From Lucifuga dentata (Eukaryota; Chordata; Actinopteri; Ophidiiformes; Bythitidae), in the NCBI GenBank assembly GCA_014773175.1, contig VXCM01002021.1, positions 62,001 through 126,000 of the forward strand: a stretch of DNA of 64,000 nucleotides, read 5' to 3'. The stretch's first letter is position 1. Each line of letters begins with the position of its first letter. This document shows positions 1 through 12,340 of the stretch, piece by piece. A program made the position numbers and the translations under genes. Below the pieces are notes generated by a model. It saw only the letters and a list, made by a program, of their open reading frames with translations, searched no databases and had not been told where the DNA came from.

Positions 1-1022
1 GAGGGTAAGAGATGAGGGTATGGGGGGAAATGTGGGGGAAAAGCAGATAGGGACAATGGGGACAAAACGTTAAGACAGAGAAATGGAGAATGACACTGAA
101 AAACAGATTTAGAGATACATAATATTATGCAGTTAGTGTTGTAATACTCTACTGGCAGCTACAGGTACAACTACACATATACTACACATAAGACTTTACA
201 GTCAATCCAGCTACAACTGTAATGTAATCATAGCATGAATTAATGTCAAATATAACAAGTAAAATAGTGTAGATCACAGAGCAGGCTTTTATCTGCGCAC
301 TGGTGACATTTCATTCCAGTTTCAATCATACTTAAAGGCTCCAGTATTCCACAGCAAATCTCATGTTTATTTATAAAATTTCCCTTCTATTTAAGCAACA
401 ATTTCTCAATCTCTACAATACCATTTCATTTCTGTTTTGACTGGGAGAAAGATATGGTAAATTTAGCTGGAAGACATCAATAGCAAATGTTAACAAAATC
501 TAGCAGCTAAATGCGGCCCTGATTCAAATAGAAATATGAAAGCAATAGCCAGTAGCTTCTAACAGTAAACAAAATGGCATTACTAGAATTAAGGCTAATG
601 AAACAGGCATTCTCATCTGATGAATGAGTTTCAGGCTAACAAAAAAGCCTAGTGTATGAGATCAAAACTAAAATAAGAAAGTGATTGGCTGGTGATAATT
701 TACATTGCATTATATTTCTAAGGTGAATTGGAATGGAGATGGGATTGCCACAGATTGCTATAGACATTGAACAAATATTTGATTTTAATTTGATGTACAT
801 TAAATAAATGTCTGTTGTCCATTTGTCATCCAAAGAATAGGAATGAGAATAATGCTATAGGCTATAACTAAATGGACAGTTCAGTCTGATATGGAGTGAA
901 TTCAAGACATGTTTGAAGCTGATTGAGATTGTGTTTACAATAGCTAGCTTTTAGTAATCTGGAGCATATTCTGGATGAATTTCAGGCTAGCGTTCTGTGA
1001 GCCGCAGCAGCGTGAGACTGAC
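1..1022 (-). other. gria4: intron downstream of flip (partial)
   Basis: This is AT-rich intron sequence after the flip donor. No reading frame resembling M4 or the C-tail is present on the minus strand, and no repeat family was recognised. The first 60 bases are purine-rich (GAGGGTAAG-type). Confidence 0.8.
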
Positions 1023-1137
1023 CTTACTTCCAGAGTCCTTGGGTCCACACTCTCCCTTGTCATACCACCATTTGTTTTTCAGTTTGTCTAAGACGCCTGC
1101 TTCGCTCAGTTTCAAAACTGCAAGGTTTACCGGGGTT
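1023..1137 (-). CDS. gria4: gria4 flip alternative exon
   Basis: This 115-bp cassette completes Arg and encodes [52 protein letters not shown] and PKDSGSK are the flip residues, and SEAG (rather than SEQG) is the GluA4 form. The acceptor is GCGAAG at 1139-1138 and the donor GTCAGT at 1022. Flip slows desensitisation and changes modulator sensitivity in the family. The next exon, which would carry the end of S2, M4 and the C-tail, is not in the remaining 1022 bp and must lie outside the window. Confidence 0.97.
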
Positions 1138-2102
1138 CTTCGCGTGTAAAAATAACATAAATAACATCATAGGTCATGTTATTTTATGTTATTAGTGTAT
1201 TTCACATTTGCATTGTACAGCTCAATCACATAGAAATGTACTTTTGTTTAACATCAAGTGACCTAGGAAGGATCCCACTGAGTACATGTGTGTATGCTCG
1301 TTCAGGAGGGGCTGGGGGGAGTGAGGAGCTAAGGCGAGCTACAGACATATGAGTGGGACCCCCCTTTGTCACTTCAGGTAACACACCCATGCTGCCCCAG
1401 CTGATCCCATATTCAATCAGAGGCAAGTACTTTTAAGTCAGCACTATTGGCGTCAGGCAGGCACTGTGCTTTGACTGGGAGAGTGACATACAAAGAGACA
1501 GAATTAGAAGTGGGGCTCAGGATTTAATAAACTCTAGTGCCTTTGGAGGCCAGAGGATGCTCCATTGTTGTTACAGGCACGATCTGATGTTGTTGCACTG
1601 ATATATTCCTTCCCTAATAAATCTCTCTTTACTCTAAGGTGGATAGTTCTCAAAATATATTATTTTTAGAGCCTAAAAACAATTTAAAAGGGAGTATAAT
1701 TGTATAATTCTAAATATAAATGCTACACAAAAAGTATTGCTCACGTTATCCTTTAATAATACCCACTACTGTATTGTTAAGTAGAAGAAATACTGTAAAT
1801 AGAATTGATTAAATGCACAGCAGATATATGATTTTTGTACAGCAGATGTAGGAAACTTTAACTTCCAACATCTTTCTACTTCTATCAATTATTTAACTTC
1901 CTTTCTGCTTCCAGTTGATCTGAACTTAAAAAAAATCTACTTGCTAAATTTCACGTGGGCTTGTTTCTCTCTCTCTCTCTCTCTCTTTAAATCTTGTTCT
2001 GTACATGAACAACAGATTTGGCAAGGCACCTCTCTGTCATTCTCACTACTTCATGCTGTATCTTTTCCAGTCTCTCCTTCTTCCCTCTACTCTCCCCAGA
2101 GC

Positions 2103-2118
2103 TGCCACTAGGGGGCGA
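2103..2118 (+). promoter_or_regulatory. CTCF-like motif in the flop-flip intron
   Basis: The bases TGCCACTAGGGGGCGA match the core CTCF consensus (CCASYAGRKGGC) at every core position and end in GGGGGCG as strong sites do. It lies about 745 bp downstream of the flop donor in transcript direction. Binding is inferred from the motif only. Confidence 0.5.
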
Positions 2119-2342
2119 ATATTCCTGGCTTGATAGTAATTGCTCTCCTGTTTCTCTCTCCATCAGGAAACCTCTTTCACATTTCCTCTCTGTGACCTTT
2201 CAGGGAAGAATCATAAGATCAGATCAGGGCCAAATACATTTGAAAATCATTCTGATGGTGCTTGATTTATCTCAGTAGACCCTTCTTTCTGGCCATTAAA
2301 ATTGGACAAATTTCCCAATGATAATGTTGATGAAGCAGTTTT

Positions 2343-2430
2343 TATATATATATATCTATCTATCTATCTATCTATATATATATATATATAGATATATATA
2401 TATATCTATATATATATATCTATATATATA
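2343..2430. repeat. TA/TATC microsatellite
   Basis: About 88 bp of TA repeats with an embedded TATC run and further TATC interruptions. The sequence is largely self-complementary, so it could fold in DNA or RNA. Confidence 0.95.
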
Positions 2431-2557
2431 GTCTTTGTTGTGCAAGGATTAAAGCACACTGTTGGCGGGAAAAAAAATGTTTCTGACTTTGGTTTGAAAA
2501 TGATTTGGCCATATTATTTTCTATGAAAATTACCCTTTCTTGAGGGCATTTCTGTAT

Positions 2558-2592
2558 ACAAGCTGTCCCTCTCAATGAGAGGGACAGCTTGT
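2558..2592. repeat. perfect 16-bp inverted repeat, 3-nt loop
   Basis: Bases 2558-2573 (ACAAGCTGTCCCTCTC) are the exact reverse complement of 2577-2592, separated by AAT. In the transcript this is a 16-bp hairpin about 270 nt after the flop donor. It is not low-complexity sequence. Confidence 0.9.
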
Positions 2593-2861
2593 CTGAGGAG
2601 ATTCAACAAGCTGAGCTGTTGCACCTTTGTCTCTGGGTCTGACTTTTATAGAAAAAGCCACACACCACTGACAACAGATGCAACATTATACCTATTTTTG
2701 AGGCTGCAGAGTGTCTCAGGAGATATAGCATGTCACTTTCTTGACTCTTTGCCAGGGCAGATGCATGCATTACATCCCAGAGTGGGGGCCGTCGCAGGCT
2801 GCTCAGCCAGTGATCGGCCCCTACCCTTTAGTGGTGGGGTGGGCAGACAGAGAGGGCTAAC

Positions 2862-2976
2862 CTTGGAATCCCCTCCCCCGCTGCCACATTCTCCTTTGTC
2901 ATACCACCACTTGTTTTTCAATTTGTCCAACAGGCCCTGCTCGTTGAGCTTTAGCACGGCCAGGTTGACCGCGTTT
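2862..2976 (-). CDS. gria4: gria4 flop alternative exon
   Basis: This 115-bp cassette completes Arg and then encodes [38 protein letters not shown]. The [18 protein letters not shown] and SGGGDSK residues are those of the flop version of AMPA receptors, which desensitises faster in most subunits. The acceptor is TTGAAG at 2978-2977 and the donor GTTAGC at 2861. It lies upstream of flip in transcript order, as in mammals. The two are normally used exclusively, and joining both would shift the frame because 115 is not a multiple of three. Confidence 0.97.
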
Positions 2977-3229
2977 CTTCAAATAAAAGGAGGGACAGAT
3001 AAGATATATTGGTCAGAGCAAAGGATGGAGGGGCAAACAGACAAGATGGATGTGGACCACAGCCAGAAGGAGGAAAAGAAGAGAAACAATGAGGAAGGGG
3101 AACAGACAGGGGAAAGCAAAAGGGTTAGTGGGGAATGAAGCACCCCAGACAACGCTCTCTCTTCTCTTTTGTCTCTTTCCAATGTTTTTGTTTACTGGAC
3201 AGTCTGTTTTATAAAATAGTTTCTGTTTC

Positions 3230-3295
3230 ATATATATATATATATATATCTATACACACACACACACACACAGTATATATATATATATATATATA
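3230..3295. repeat. TA-CA-TA compound microsatellite
   Basis: (TA)n, then (CA)n, then (TA)n in about 66 bp of the flop-proximal intron. Confidence 0.95.
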
Positions 3296-3825
3296 ATCTC
3301 TCTCCTCTGCTGCTATCTTGTACTAACAGAGGTAGCTCCACAGTAAGTGTCAGCTTGCTGCTATGAAGTGTGTTAACCAGGTCTCTGCTGCCTACTGATG
3401 GTGCTCTTGTTCACTCCTGCTGCTCTTTGCTACTTGGCTGTGTGTGTGTGTATGTGTGTGTGTAGCTCAGATTTCCTACAGCCCTAGTGTTCACACCCCT
3501 GAAGGGACTGACCTCCAAACAAAATTCAGGGACACAGGGCTAAATATTAGGCATTCATGCTGTGTGTGCATATGTATTCAGTTAAGCTCTTTATATCTGG
3601 CATGTTTTTGGCATGTTTTTTATGAAATAAAATATGCTTGTCTGACTTCCACTAATATTAAAGAAGCATGCCAGGTTTTTGCATGTTTTGGCCCATTTAC
3701 CACAAATTTTATATACTGTACATTACAGTTGTCCATTTTTCAGAGTATCCTCTATCTACCCTCCAGGCAGCCATTTATTGGGGGGATTGCATTGCAATCA
3801 ACTCATCCTATTATCGGCATTATCG

Positions 3826-4570
3826 GATGTCAACAGAACTTTGATATTTTTTATACTTTTCGAAATATTCCACTTTTCTTCCCAAACTTTTCCCATTCAA
3901 AATTAATGGAGAAATTGTATTCAAAATTTCCAGTCTTTCAGCTCTTCTCACTCCTTCATACTTTAACTTAGAACTGTCATTCCACTTTTAAAATATTCAT
4001 NTCTTTCAGCTCTTCTCACTCCTTCATACTTTAACTTAGAACTGTCATTCCACTTTTAAAATATTCATCAGACCTTCAACTATTTCCAACAGATTCCAAT
4101 TTTTTCTAACTTTCATACTTTGACATATTTTCAGGTAAATTTCAGAAATTTTCAAATTCTTCAAATTTTTGAAACCTATACAGTTCTTCACGCTTTGAGA
4201 TAGGAACTTCAAACCAGCTTCAACATATTCAGCTGGACTTACTGTTTAGGGGGTGTCAACAGAATATTCCAATCTTTCAAAATTTCCGAAATATTCAACT
4301 TTATTTATAAACCAATTTTTCAGTTTGTTCAAAATTTCCAATGTTTCAGCTCCTCTCACTCCTTAATATTTTCACATAAAAATATTACTATACTATTAAA
4401 ATATTCTTCAGACCTTCAACTGTTTGCAATGGATTTCATTTGGTTTTAACTTTTATAGTTTCTGAGAAACTTTCAGGTAAATTTCAGTACTTTTCAAAAT
4501 TTCCAATTTTCCAAGCTCAACTACTTTCAAATGCTTCGAGGTAAAAACTTCAAACCAACTTTATTGCTGT
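3826..4570 (+). repeat. tandem duplication of a 0.35-0.42 kb unit
   Basis: Two diverged head-to-tail copies start with TGTCAACAGAA at about 3828 and 4253. Each contains, in the same order, AATATTC, CAAAATTTCCA, CAGCTC(C/T)TCTCACTCCTT, CTTCAGACCTTCAACT, TTTCAGGTAAATTTCAG and AACTTCAAACCA. The first copy also contains a duplication around the N at 4001 that is probably an assembly error, so its true length is nearer 0.36 kb. The second copy runs straight into the minisatellite at 4570. The family is unknown to me. Confidence 0.7.
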
Positions 4571-5548
4571 TAAGAAGCTGTTTAGTCTTTGTAGTAGTTG
4601 TTGAGTTTTTTAGTAGCCATTCAGTAGCTGCTTATTCTATTTAGTAGCCATTTATTATTTGTAGTAGCCGTTTAGTAGCTGTTTAGTCTTTTTAGTAGAT
4701 GTTTAGTAGCCATTTAGGCTCCTAAAAACTCAACAGCAACTAAAACAGCTACTAAAAAAAAAACTTAACGGCATCTAAATGGCTACTAAACTGCTACTGA
4801 AACTCAATGGCAACTAAACAGCTACTAAATGGCTACAATATGTATGTGTATATATATATATATATATGTATACAGTAGCCATTTTTAAAAAAAACTCATC
4901 GGCAATTAAACAGTTACAAAAAAACTCAATGGCAACTAACAATTACTAAACAGCTACTAAAAAAACTCAGTAGCAACTAAATGACTATGAAACGGCTACT
5001 AAAAAACTCGGTGGCACCTAAATGGCTATTTAAAAAACTCAATGGCTACTAAATAGCTACTAAAAAAACCCTCAACAGCTACTAAAAAGAGTAAACAGAA
5101 ACTCAAACTCAACACTACTAAAAAAACTCAATGACAACGGAACGGCTACTAAATGGCTGCTAAAAAAAACTCAATGTCAACTAAACAGCTACTAAATGGC
5201 TGCTAAAAAAACTCAATGTCAACTAAACGGATACTAAATGACTGCTAAAAAAAACTCAAAAGCAACTAAATGGCTACTAAAAAACTCAAAGGCACTGAAC
5301 AGCTAATAAAAAAAACTCAACAAAAACTAAATGGCTACTAAACAGCTGCTAAAAACAACTCAACAGCAATGAAATGGCTACTAAAAAAACTCAATGGCAA
5401 CTAAACACCTGCTAAAAAAAACTCGGAAACTAAACAGCTACTAAAAAAAACTGAACAGCAACTAAATGGTAACTAAAAAATCCTCAACGGCAATTAAGCG
5501 GCTACTAAAAAAACTCAACGGTAACTAAACAGCTACTAAAAAAACAGT
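4570..5548. repeat. strand-switching minisatellite, GCTACTAAA theme
   Basis: About 0.98 kb is built from variants of GCTACTAAA, AAAAACTCAA and GGCAACTAAA. From about 4570 to 4720 the motif is in the TTTAGTAGC orientation. From about 4725 to 5545 it is in the GCTACTAAA orientation. The switch point is near TTTAGGCTCCTAAA at 4716-4730. A TA run at 4850-4870 interrupts it. The two orientations form a fold-back structure with arms of about 150 bp. It abuts the tandem duplication at 3826-4570. Confidence 0.85.
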
Positions 5549-5639
5549 ACAGTATAGGAACAGTACTGAGACTGGAAGAGTGCCTATTGGATAAACCAGG
5601 AAAGGAGGAGGTTGATCTCTCCTCAATCCTCCTGACTGA

Positions 5640-5730
5640 GGACAGAAGTTGCATTCTCTCCTCAATCAGCATCTACAGTGAATCTGCCCTTGAGCAAGGA
5701 ACTTAACCTGTAAATATTTCAGAGAAGCTA
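5640..5730 (+). repeat. fragment of teleost CCCTTGAGCAAGG repeat
   Basis: The bases TGCCCTTGAGCAAGGAACTT followed by AACCT match a motif I know from a very common fish interspersed repeat. A second, longer example is at 27740-27960. Borders are uncertain. Confidence 0.4.
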
Positions 5731-7870
5731 CGCAGTTTGCCAACAGAGTAAACTCTCAGGTGTGAATTTATGGAACCAATTGTTTTCCCCTCAAAAAAAA
5801 TTAGGGATAGAAGCTAGTTGTCTGTTAATCTGTTAAACTGGTGATTGTGACATGGCTAGTCAGTTCTACTTGTTGGACCTGAAATTGCCAAGCAAATTGC
5901 ATAAGGATAAGTATTTGTATCAACATTTGTTTTAATAATGTTTTATTAAAAAATAAAAAAATGTCTAATTTTGTTAGTTTGGAAGGATTGTAAAGAAATA
6001 TTTAGTTTTAGTGTTCTGAGTACAGATAAGGTACTTATTTTCAGATGCAGAGAGAGAGAGAGAGAGACAGTGTTCTCGAGGGTGAACTACAGGTAATGAC
6101 TAATCTCGTAAAAAACAGGTATGGATGAAACAGTTCAAACATTCTTTGTGAGTAATGATAACAGTAACATAGCAATCATCATATCAAAACAGCTACACTT
6201 AATAAAATACAAAATACATTCCTAATATCAAATTTAAACAACAGCATATTCATTATCAAAATCATCAACTTAAATTAGTGCTACGCTTAGTATACCAAGA
6301 CAAGGGGCAGGATCACCTGACGAGCACACTCCAGCCACATGCACACAGCTGACAGATATGGTTTCCGCTGATTGAGAGAAGCCAGAGACAACGGTGGATA
6401 GTCTCAGAAATGCATTTTGGGGGGGGCTTACAAAGAGACCTATCCAACCGCTGTCTGTAACTTTTCTCTCATGAACGGAATAACCTTCACCTGAACAGGA
6501 AAAACTATGGTGACTGGGGTTTTCAGGGACTTATTTCATATACACAGGGGAAAGTTACAGGACAGGATGCGAGGTGAGAAGTTTGTGTTTTGTTGTTCAT
6601 AAGGCAATTTTGAAATGCCGCCAGAGAGATGGAGCAAGAGAAGAGAAAGAAAGTGGTCCAGCTTTTGCTCAATTTAGTTTACTATTTTTCTCCAACTTGT
6701 CTGTCACAGTTACCTAAAAAAAACAAATTATTAGCTTTGCTTGCATTTAACTCACAGAAACCTAGAGGGATTGCTAAGCAAGCTAACAAGCTAGAAATAC
6801 AAATGTTTGGTGAAAATCAAAACAGAAGTATTCCATTAAAGGAGGACCAACTTTAGGACATACCCAGTCATTTCTCCTTCTTTCCCTCCATTTAAGGTCT
6901 CTTTATAAAGTGTGGATACACGCACATACACTGTTGCGTGTTCTTTAAAATTAACTACGGATTACTTCTGGGTGTTGGTTTTAAATTTTGCTATAGCCAG
7001 TTATTACTCAGATGCTTTTTTTCTAACTAGTTTGATTAGAATTGAATGAATGTTTTTATAATTATTTGTGACTCCATGTTTTATTGTGGGATCCTGCTAT
7101 AAGTTTAGTTTCTAGTCCCCCCACTGACCAGGCCCCTCTACTTCCTGTTTCTCACTTCTGTTTTCCTATTCATCTATAAATTCCCCCTTGTGGCTCTGGA
7201 TGCTGTGGCAGCCGTCTGGTATTCTGCTCCTCCCCATGGTGATAATAAATCTATTCTTCATCATCATCATCACATTCACTACAATCTCTGTGGATAAAAA
7301 GAACAAAGACACGAGACAGCAAACAGATGGACAGAGTTACCTGTACGGTGGCCCTGTGGAGAAACAGAGTGAATGGAACACCAACAAAGGGAGGAAGAAG
7401 GGATGCAACAAAGGGATAGATGAATAACACAACAGTGACAGGCCAACTTTTAAGTTGATGGAGCAATGGATGGAGAGACAGAGTGGGAGTACAACTGAAA
7501 AAAGAATAGAAAAAGAAAGCTAAAAGAAGCCAGAATGAGAAGCATAAAGACATCAAAAAATTAAGTAATAAAGATGAAGTATGATGAATTACATAATCAC
7601 TCAACACACACACACACACACTTATGTCACTGCTGCTGGGTGAAAACTTTTAAGTGCTTCTTTGCTTTTTGAGCTTGACATTGGTTTTAAATTGTACTGG
7701 CGACAGATTCTTTATACTTGTCAAAGTCAATCATAGCCAAGTGCATAGGTGGAAAGTACATTCTCATCTGTGGGAATGGAAGTGTAAGTAATTACAAAAG
7801 TTTTGTGGGGGGGGATGTTTTCATCTGACAGCAATGACAGGTTAAACTACGTGTCGTATAAAAGGCACAG

Positions 7871-8232
<362 letters not shown>

Positions 8233-8334
8233 TTAGTCATAAATGAACTAGATTCCATTTTACTAACACAGAAAGCTGGATTGTCTCACAGATGCTATTT
8301 ACATATTGTTTATACTTATATTAATATTTTTTCT

Positions 8335-8400
8335 GACGCCATGTGCCAAGAGAAATTCCTTGTGGACTTGGTGAATAAAAGAATTCTGATTCTGATTCGG
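8335..8400 (+). mobile_element. LINE-like 3' end fragment
   Basis: AAATTCCTTGTGGACTTGGT, then GAATAAA and a short (ATTCTG)n tail resemble the 3' ends of fish non-LTR retrotransposons of the L2/CR1 kind. Only the tail is recognisable. Confidence 0.45.
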
Positions 8401-10073
8401 ATGTTGCAGGAACGAAGAGACTCCAAGAGACAGTGATGATAAGCTGAAGAAGTCTTACATCAAAGACCACAGAGTAAATTTTTAGGCTCAGTACTCAACA
8501 CTTTGCACTCACTGTCCAATATTATTCAATCACTTTCACAAGACTGCCTCCGGAAGAATATCTGAGCCTTTTGCACTTTGATTTGAATATGGATTCAAGT
8601 GTTAACACATCCCTGCTTTGTGGCTGGATATTCATAGCTCGCTGATGCCCATAGGGTCAGCAGCTTCTCTAACCACTGATTTGATTATTCACATACACCA
8701 TGCTTACTGAGATAAACAGGATTATATTTGAGATATAAATATGTGACCTGAGGAAATGAAAAGCCTGTGCACTATTCTTTGCCACGTTATGGTTACACAG
8801 TGACTCAGTGCTCTTCATTGTGTTTATATGGATTATTCTGTTGTGTAGCTGTAATGTCATGTATTATTGGTCAAATGTATATGAGTGTGTCTGTCAGTCT
8901 GTGTATGCACATTTCTGTGCAAGAGAGTACGCATGTACAGTATATGTATGTATGTGTGTGTGGAATGTGCATACTCAAGAGTGAAAATAACAAGCAGAAG
9001 AGTCAAACTGTCATCCCACAAGCATCCCCTTTCATTCTTCCCTTTCTCTCCTGGTGATAAAGTGTTATTCTTTTGTTCTGCAAGCGACAGGCCATGGCCT
9101 CAACCACCAAAACCAGCGCCTGGGGAATGGTGTGTGTGCGTGTGTGTGCATGTGTACCACTAGTGCATGACGGACACCTATCCCATAATAATGTCACTGC
9201 CATCCAACAGGACCAGCAGGCTCCTCCTCCCTCCACTCTCCTTTCGCTCCATTCTTTCTCCTTTCATTTCTTACTCTGTTTGCCAAATTCTGTCACAGAT
9301 ACAAGAGCACTGTTTCTCATCATCCTCGTCTTTACACCTATACCTAATTTCTTCCTCATTCCTTAATCCTGTCCTTCTACAATCTCATCCAGACATCAAT
9401 TCACCCATCCACCATCCATCATTTCTCACGACCCCAAGATCTTTGTCTGGTGTATACTCTTGTGTATGCTGCGACTGTGTGTGCGTGCGTGCGTGCCTGA
9501 CTAAATCCTTAGATACGTGTGCGTGTTAGGAAAAGAGTGAGAGAGGGAGATGGTGGTGATGATGATGTGCATGTACATTGCAGCGTCTAGCCTTGGAGGG
9601 ACAGACGTAACAATATGGTGTGACTCTTTCCAGATTCTTTAACAATGAGTGAGGCTATGATGGAGGAAATGGATGCTGCAAGTCACCTTAAGGCAACCAC
9701 ACAAAGCAAAACAGTTTTAAATATACAGACACACAAACTGCTTTTGTTGGTGAAGTGTTGTACTCACGTGTGTGCTTGCATATAAACATATGTGGTTGAA
9801 TATACATACATACAGTACATGCTTGACTGCACAGAAAAATGTACACGTAGGCACACATTGACGTACACAAACACACACAGACTCGCACAGATAATTAATG
9901 GTGGTGGTGAATCCCCCTCAGCTGTAGTAGAGTAAATTGCTTTTTCACCCTCCACAGATTTCAGCCTGCTCATTATGTTGATGATGCCAGAGAAGCACAA
10001 ACTGTCTGCTACGCATCCCATCCCCCACATCCCCAAATACACTAATCACACATCTTTACAAAGCATAATTGTA

Positions 10074-10074
10074 A

Positions 10075-10140
<66 letters not shown>
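10074..10140. repeat. TA-CA compound microsatellite
   Basis: About 25 bp of TA followed by about 42 bp of CA repeats. Confidence 0.95.
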
Positions 10141-10144
<4 letters not shown>

Positions 10145-10261
10145 CATGAGCACACAACACTCTTGAATGAGAAGGCATGCACAAATACACATTTCTATAG
10201 AGAATGATAATGTGACTGCAGATTTTTCTGTGTATGATGTCAGCATAAAATTTCTGTCTTT

Positions 10262-10262
10262 A

Positions 10263-10295
<33 letters not shown>

Positions 10296-10300
10296 CTGTC

Positions 10301-10336
<36 letters not shown>

Positions 10337-10367
10337 NTATGTGTGTGTGTGTGTGTGTGTGTCTGTC

Positions 10368-10403
<36 letters not shown>
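10262..10403. repeat. GT-GA compound microsatellite, duplicated around an N
   Basis: A block of (GT)n, TCTGTCTG and (GA)n occurs twice, at 10271-10336 and 10338-10403, separated by a single N at 10337. The two 66-bp blocks look identical, so the locus probably holds one copy and the second is an unmerged contig overlap. Confidence 0.85.
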
Positions 10404-10408
<5 letters not shown>

Positions 10409-10869
10409 TCTACATGCATTTTTTGTGTAATTGCAGTGCATGTGGATGAATGGGTCAGTGGGTGAAACCACTCCATGTCTACTCCGGTCCACTCCACTCA
10501 ACCTTACAATCATTTCCTGAATTTTTTTTTTTTTTTTTAAATTTTACAAGTATAATAGAATATATTCTATTCTGCTCAGTCTACCTCTGGGCTGCTTTGC
10601 AGTCCAGTCCACTTCACTATTCTTTGCTTTACCAAATTTCAGTTCTCTTTATATAGAGGGATATAAAACCATAGCATTTACTTATTCCAGCACATTAACT
10701 GTATGAAGCAGTTGAAGTTTGCAGTTGTACTGAATGATAAGAATTCCAGATGTCTTGTGTGCAATTTTATATATATTAAATTAGCATCATATATTTGGTA
10801 TCTCTGCCAACTTTTGATGAGAATTTAAAATTAAAATATCAATACAGTCGTATCTTTACCTCCACCAAA

Positions 10870-11110
10870 AACGTTGTGATCCACCTGCATTTGTTTGTTA
10901 GCAGGATATCTTGAAAAGTTATGGACGGATTTGGATGAAATTTGGGAGACAGATAATGTAGAGAGGAAGAAGTGATTATAGTTTGGAGGTAATCTGGATC
11001 CTATTCTGGATCCAGAAATTTTTTAAGCCAATAAAATTAATACTAATGGGCCAATTTCAGTTAAATTTAGCATGATGGCTAATTCTTTGTTGGCCTAGGT
11101 GGAGGTATGT
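10870..11110 (+). mobile_element. dispersed repeat remnant (TTTGTTTGTTAGCAGGAT type)
   Basis: The order CATTTGTTTGTTAGCAGGAT, AAAAGTTATGGACGGATTTG, GATGAAATTTG and TCTGGATCC-type bases matches a short non-coding interspersed repeat I have seen in many animal genomes. The class (SINE or MITE) is not resolved. Borders are approximate. Confidence 0.45.
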
Positions 11111-11878
11111 GTCCTCAGAGTGCCTTTTTGTTTTAGTCTTGACAGTCAAAAAGGAACACTCACTGAACACTGAACAACTAAAAATACAGTGAACAACATG
11201 CTGAATCACAGGGAGGCAATGATTAGAGTCAACTTGCATACAACAACACAATATCTTGCATGTGACTATACCAAAAAGGGAAATGAACATATAACATATA
11301 GCGTTGCACATTTAACCTGTAATTTTTTTTTTTCTTTTTTTTTTTTTTTNTTTTTTTTTTTTTTTTTACAAGAAAAGGTGGAGAAAACAGGAGAGAAGGG
11401 CAAATTTGGGTGAAATAGTGCATGAAAAGACATGAGAAACACAGATTGTGTTTCAGCCAATCTGTAAATCTGCACAGAAACGTGGAAGAACTGCATTATA
11501 AAATTGTTCTGTCTTACTCAATATTTTTGGTTGCACTGTTTTCAGCCAGTTTTTTTTTCTTTTTTTTAATTTTAATCTAAAATTTTCCCTATCAAACGTT
11601 TAAGCCTAAAGTGAATCACTAGCAGCAACTGGATCAGATGACAAAAAACCAAAAAAAACAAACAACCCAGAATCATTAAACACCACAAACTCTAATTTTT
11701 TGTTTCCCAACTGCCAAAACTGGAACTGGATCAGCTGGAACAGACTTGGTCCAGTGAAACTTAATAAGTCTTGATGCCCACTCTAAAACTTAAAGTGACC
11801 TAAAAATCATAAAGTTTATCCCAGGCAGCTTAAGACTTCCTACCAACCTAGTAAATGCACAGTATGTTGATAAGATCA

Positions 11879-12340
<462 letters not shown>

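Larger units (their letters stand above)
1138..2861 (-). other. gria4: intron between flop and flip
   Basis: This 1.7-kb intron separates the two alternative cassettes. It contains a TC tract near 1966-1987, a CTCF-like motif at 2103-2118, an AT-only microsatellite at 2343-2430 and a perfect 16-bp inverted repeat at 2558-2592. No other coding signal was seen. Anything here is well placed to affect the choice between flop and flip. Confidence 0.85.

Noticed and set aside
2575..3138. 187-residue plus-strand frame
   Set aside because: It runs antisense across the flop exon and its intron. The minus-strand flop exon explains the conserved part.
10046..10513. Reading frames of Cys-Val, His-Thr, Ser-Leu or Arg-Glu repeats (also near 14000, 15300, 51900, 53000, 62400)
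   Set aside because: They are translations of GT, CA, CT and GA microsatellites in all frames and are not genes.
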